Of a stretch of DNA of 8,734 nt, positions 6,659-8,734 are shown in pieces. How positions within the stretch are numbered: position 1 is the first letter of the stretch; each line of letters starts with the position of its first letter. The notes below the pieces were generated by a model. That model saw nothing but the letters and a program-made list of their open reading frames with translations. It had not been told where the DNA came from and made no database searches. The stretch comes from Patescibacteria group bacterium (lineage in GTDB: Bacteria > Patescibacteriota > Patescibacteriia > UBA9934), in contig JAHISC010000032.1 in NCBI GenBank assembly GCA_018818445.1, positions 1 to 8,734 of the forward strand. The letters are read 5' to 3'. Both the position numbers and the translations under genes were made by a program.

Positions 6659-8004
6659 AATACTTACTGATAATTTGTTTAATTTTTTTACCCACCGTTG
6701 CTCTCGCGGCCTCAGTTTCTGATTGTGACCCTAACTCACTGCAATGTCTTTGCCCGGCATCGAAAGGCGTGGATGAAGTACCACAAAGTCAGTTAAATCC
6801 ATTAGATGCTCCTGCGAGTTGTGATGTAATTTGCTCTCAATTGGCTGGAGGAGATACTGGAATTACTGCTTGGCAACTTCAATGCCGTGTTAGTAATGTT
6901 TTAACGCCAATTGATTTTGGTGAAATTGGAAGCACAGAACCGCTAGTGAGTTCAGCTGAGTCAGTTATTAGTGATGCTTTTGAAACAGATTTTAGTAAAC
7001 CAAATTTAGGAGTAGAAATTCCAGGTCTTAATTTTTCTGACAGTTCACAAAGAGTGAATACTAGCGAAGGAGTAGAAATAAAAGTTGTCTCTTCAAATTA
7101 TCTTGGTGAATACATCGAAGCAATTTATGGATGGCTCTTGGCAGCTGGAGCACTGGTAGCTATTGTTTTAGTTATGGTCGGAGGTCTTGAATGGATGTTG
7201 GCAACCGGAAATACAGCAAGAGTCACTAAAGCTAAAGAAAGAATTTCTCGAGCTGCAATTGGAATAGTGTTACTCCTATCAGCCTATTCTATCGCCTATC
7301 TAATCGACCCGAGTACGGTCACTTTTTCAACATTAGACATCCCGATTGTTGAAAGAGTTGACTTTATCCCTAATGAAACACCTTTAAATTTTCCTAAGGT
7401 CGAAAAACAAGTTTTATCTTCTGTAGATACAACGGGAGGTGTTGGCTGGAATGATTTTATTATATTTGACCAAACTCTGTATGGTTCAACACCATATGGT
7501 CCAGAAAGGTGTATGATAGCGGCTAACTCAAGTTCGTGGGGTACGGGTAATCTAAAATCATCAGGTTGTGGCATCGCCTCTTTTACTGGAGTTCTTCATA
7601 CATATGGCTATAAAGTACCAATAGCTCAAGTAGCTCAAACATTTTACGAGGAAGATTTTCGTCCTTTGGACAGTAATGGCTGTGGTAAAGACGGTACAAA
7701 TTCTGAAGGCTTCATAAATTCTTCTTTAGTAGACGAAGCTGGGTTGGTTGGGAAACGAATCGTTATTGGCGACAGGATCACCGAGGAATCTAAACAAGAA
7801 ATTCTCCAAGCTTTAGTAGACAAGCATCCGGTAATCAGCTCCTATCGCACTGATTCTGGAGGTGGTCACTTCGTTGTACTTGTCGGACTTGATGAAAATG
7901 ATAACATTCTTATCAACAATCCGTGGGGAGCGACAAAACAAATACGAACTCAAGCAGACTATTTCAGTCGCATAAAATCAGCAGTTGTGATAAAAAAGAA
8001 ATAA
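6655..8004 (+). CDS. Secreted Cys-rich + T4SS-pilin-like two-helix module + C39-like peptidase
   Basis: 449 residues in three parts. (1) A signal peptide (about 1-19, ending ALAAS), then an extracytoplasmic region with six cysteines (C24, C31, C33, C56, C60, C77). (2) A pilin-like module: helix about 154-180 (GALVAIVLVMVGGLEWML), the loop ATGNTARVTKAKERISRAA, helix about 200-218, then IDPSTVTF. This pattern is typical of the CPR 'T4SS pilin'/VirB2-TrbC-like family. (3) Residues about 264-449 resemble C39/C39_2 papain-fold peptidases: FDQTLYGSTPYG, the nucleophile motif SSGCGIAS (C305), GGHFVVLVG (H405), and ILINNPWG, where Asn-422 stands at the usual Asp. By the positive-inside rule the loop between the helices is cytosolic, so the Cys-rich part and the peptidase both face outward. 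Family assignments are by pattern. The role (pilin processing, cell-wall or protein cleavage at the cell surface, or an inactive binding domain) is inference. Start is within ATGA, overlapping the DsbA-like stop. Confidence 0.85.
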   Translation: MKYLLIICLIFLPTVALAASVSDCDPNSLQCLCPASKGVDEVPQSQLNPLDAPASCDVICSQLAGGDTGITAWQLQCRVSNVLTPIDFGEIGSTEPLVSSAESVISDAFETDFSKPNLGVEIPGLNFSDSSQRVNTSEGVEIKVVSSNYLGEYIEAIYGWLLAAGALVAIVLVMVGGLEWMLATGNTARVTKAKERISRAAIGIVLLLSAYSIAYLIDPSTVTFSTLDIPIVERVDFIPNETPLNFPKVEKQVLSSVDTTGGVGWNDFIIFDQTLYGSTPYGPERCMIAANSSSWGTGNLKSSGCGIASFTGVLHTYGYKVPIAQVAQTFYEEDFRPLDSNGCGKDGTNSEGFINSSLVDEAGLVGKRIVIGDRITEESKQEILQALVDKHPVISSYRTDSGGGHFVVLVGLDENDNILINNPWGATKQIRTQADYFSRIKSAVVIKKK

Positions 8005-8005
8005 T

Positions 8006-8734
8006 ATGTATGTTTGTTCTTACTGTGATGGGCAGCATCTAAAATGGCAGGGTCGCTGTGGCGAGTGTGGAAAATGGGGCACCTTGACCGAGGAAATTGC
8101 TCAGACTAGCAAAAAATCAAAAACACAGGAGGCGCGAAGTGCGCCTCTTATTGACTTAACTCAGGCTTCTTTAAAAACTGTTGAATACAAAAAAACAGGT
8201 CTAGAAGAACTAGACAGAGTTCTCTCTGGCGGCATTGTTTCTGGCTCAGTTTTGCTTTTAGCTGGAGAACCCGGGATAGGTAAATCTACATTAGTAGCTC
8301 AAATTGCCTCTTCTTTATCTGGAAAATGCTTATATGTTTCGGGTGAGGAATCTGAGGGACAACTACTAATGCGTCTAGAAAGACTTGCAGTAGACCCAAA
8401 AGCCATTATTTTTTCTAATTCAGTAGAAGTTGGTTCAATTATTACTGCTGCCAAAGGTGTCAAACCTGCTCTGGTTATTGTTGACTCAATTCAAACAATG
8501 ATCCCAGACGATGTTGAAAATCTACCTGGATCTCCTCATGCGGTTCGTGCAGCAACAGCCCAACTCATTGCTTTTGCAAAATCAACCAACATACCAGTCC
8601 TGCTAATTGGCCAGGTAACAAAAGAGGGATCAGTTGCAGGACCAAAAACACTTGAACACTTAGTTGATTCAGTACTAACTATCGAGGGAGAGAAAACAAC
8701 CTCCTACCGAATTTTAAGAGCCTCAAAAAATCGT
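8006..8734 (+). CDS. radA: DNA repair protein RadA (Sms), 5' part
   Basis: RecA-like ATPase that helps branch migration in recombination and, in some bacteria, integrates incoming DNA during transformation. The first 243 codons are present; the right edge cuts the gene. Visible: a zinc finger C4-x2-C7 ... C18-x2-C21 in the family form (HLKWQGRCGECGKWGT), Walker A GEPGIGKST (87-95), SGEES (112-116), Walker B-like LVIVDSIQT (156-164), and GQVTKEGSVAGPKTLEH (202-218), where many homologues have GHVTKEG. The sequence ends at ...RASKNR, exactly inside the RadA KNRFG motif, so the remaining ATPase part and the Lon-like C-terminal domain are missing here. The ATG at 8006 follows the previous stop by one base (TAATATG). 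It leaves only three residues before the first zinc cysteine, a short but plausible N-terminus. No Shine-Dalgarno is seen. Confidence 0.95.
   Translation, partial: MYVCSYCDGQHLKWQGRCGECGKWGTLTEEIAQTSKKSKTQEARSAPLIDLTQASLKTVEYKKTGLEELDRVLSGGIVSGSVLLLAGEPGIGKSTLVAQIASSLSGKCLYVSGEESEGQLLMRLERLAVDPKAIIFSNSVEVGSIITAAKGVKPALVIVDSIQTMIPDDVENLPGSPHAVRAATAQLIAFAKSTNIPVLLIGQVTKEGSVAGPKTLEHLVDSVLTIEGEKTTSYRILRASKNR

Noticed and set aside
7296..7574. 92-codon minus-strand open frame inside the pilin-peptidase gene
   Set aside because: Opposite the peptidase cysteine motif, with no promoter or ribosome site; shadow.
6655..8004. Two adjacent genes wrongly merged (pilin and peptidase)
   Set aside because: The frame is continuous, with no stop, no internal ribosome site and a plausible linker at about 225-262, so a real fusion is the simpler reading.

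Overview
The window looks like a chromosomal segment of a Patescibacteria/CPR-type bacterium. This is inferred from gene content, not from a marker-gene tree. The pointers are moderate GC, very tight packing, mostly Shine-Dalgarno-poor starts, and a two-helix 'T4SS pilin'-type protein of the kind common in CPR genomes. The standard code fits: TGA is used as a real stop, in an ATGA stop/start overlap at 6655-6658. No RNA gene, IS element, CRISPR array or long repeat is visible, and no gap between genes exceeds 85 bp.

Left block, minus strand (1-2261): a phosphomannomutase/phosphoglucomutase, then glutamate racemase murI, then the first 21 codons of a probable RseP-type site-2 protease that runs off the left edge. 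Spacings are 2 and 12 nt, so this is probably one transcript serving sugar-phosphate and cell-wall precursor supply plus membrane proteolysis. It starts from a 67-79 bp divergent intergenic region.

Middle block, plus strand (2341-3815): lemA and an htpX-like M48 membrane metalloprotease, joined by a TAATG overlap. This is an envelope quality-control pair.

Right block, plus strand (3901 to the right edge): a five-gene run with junctions of +3, +1, -4 and +1 nt. The genes are (i) an unrecognised protein with a charged, Gln/Arg-rich N-terminus and a hydrophobic C-terminus; (ii) a membrane-anchored TolB/WD40-like beta-propeller; (iii) a membrane-anchored DsbA-like thiol oxidoreductase; (iv) a secreted Cys-rich segment plus T4SS-pilin-like two-helix module plus C39-like cysteine peptidase in one polypeptide; and (v) radA, cut by the right edge. 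The run is preceded by the best promoter in the window (CTGACG-17-TATAAT). That promoter is flanked by two dyads: an 18-bp near-palindrome on the -35 and an 11-bp-arm inverted repeat over the start-site region.

The most interesting element is this last operon. It appears to encode a small extracytoplasmic assembly in which a pilin-like membrane protein carries its own outward-facing peptidase domain, next to a disulfide-forming enzyme that could fold its cysteine-rich N-terminus. The coupling to radA may be functional (DNA uptake and recombination) or only read-through.
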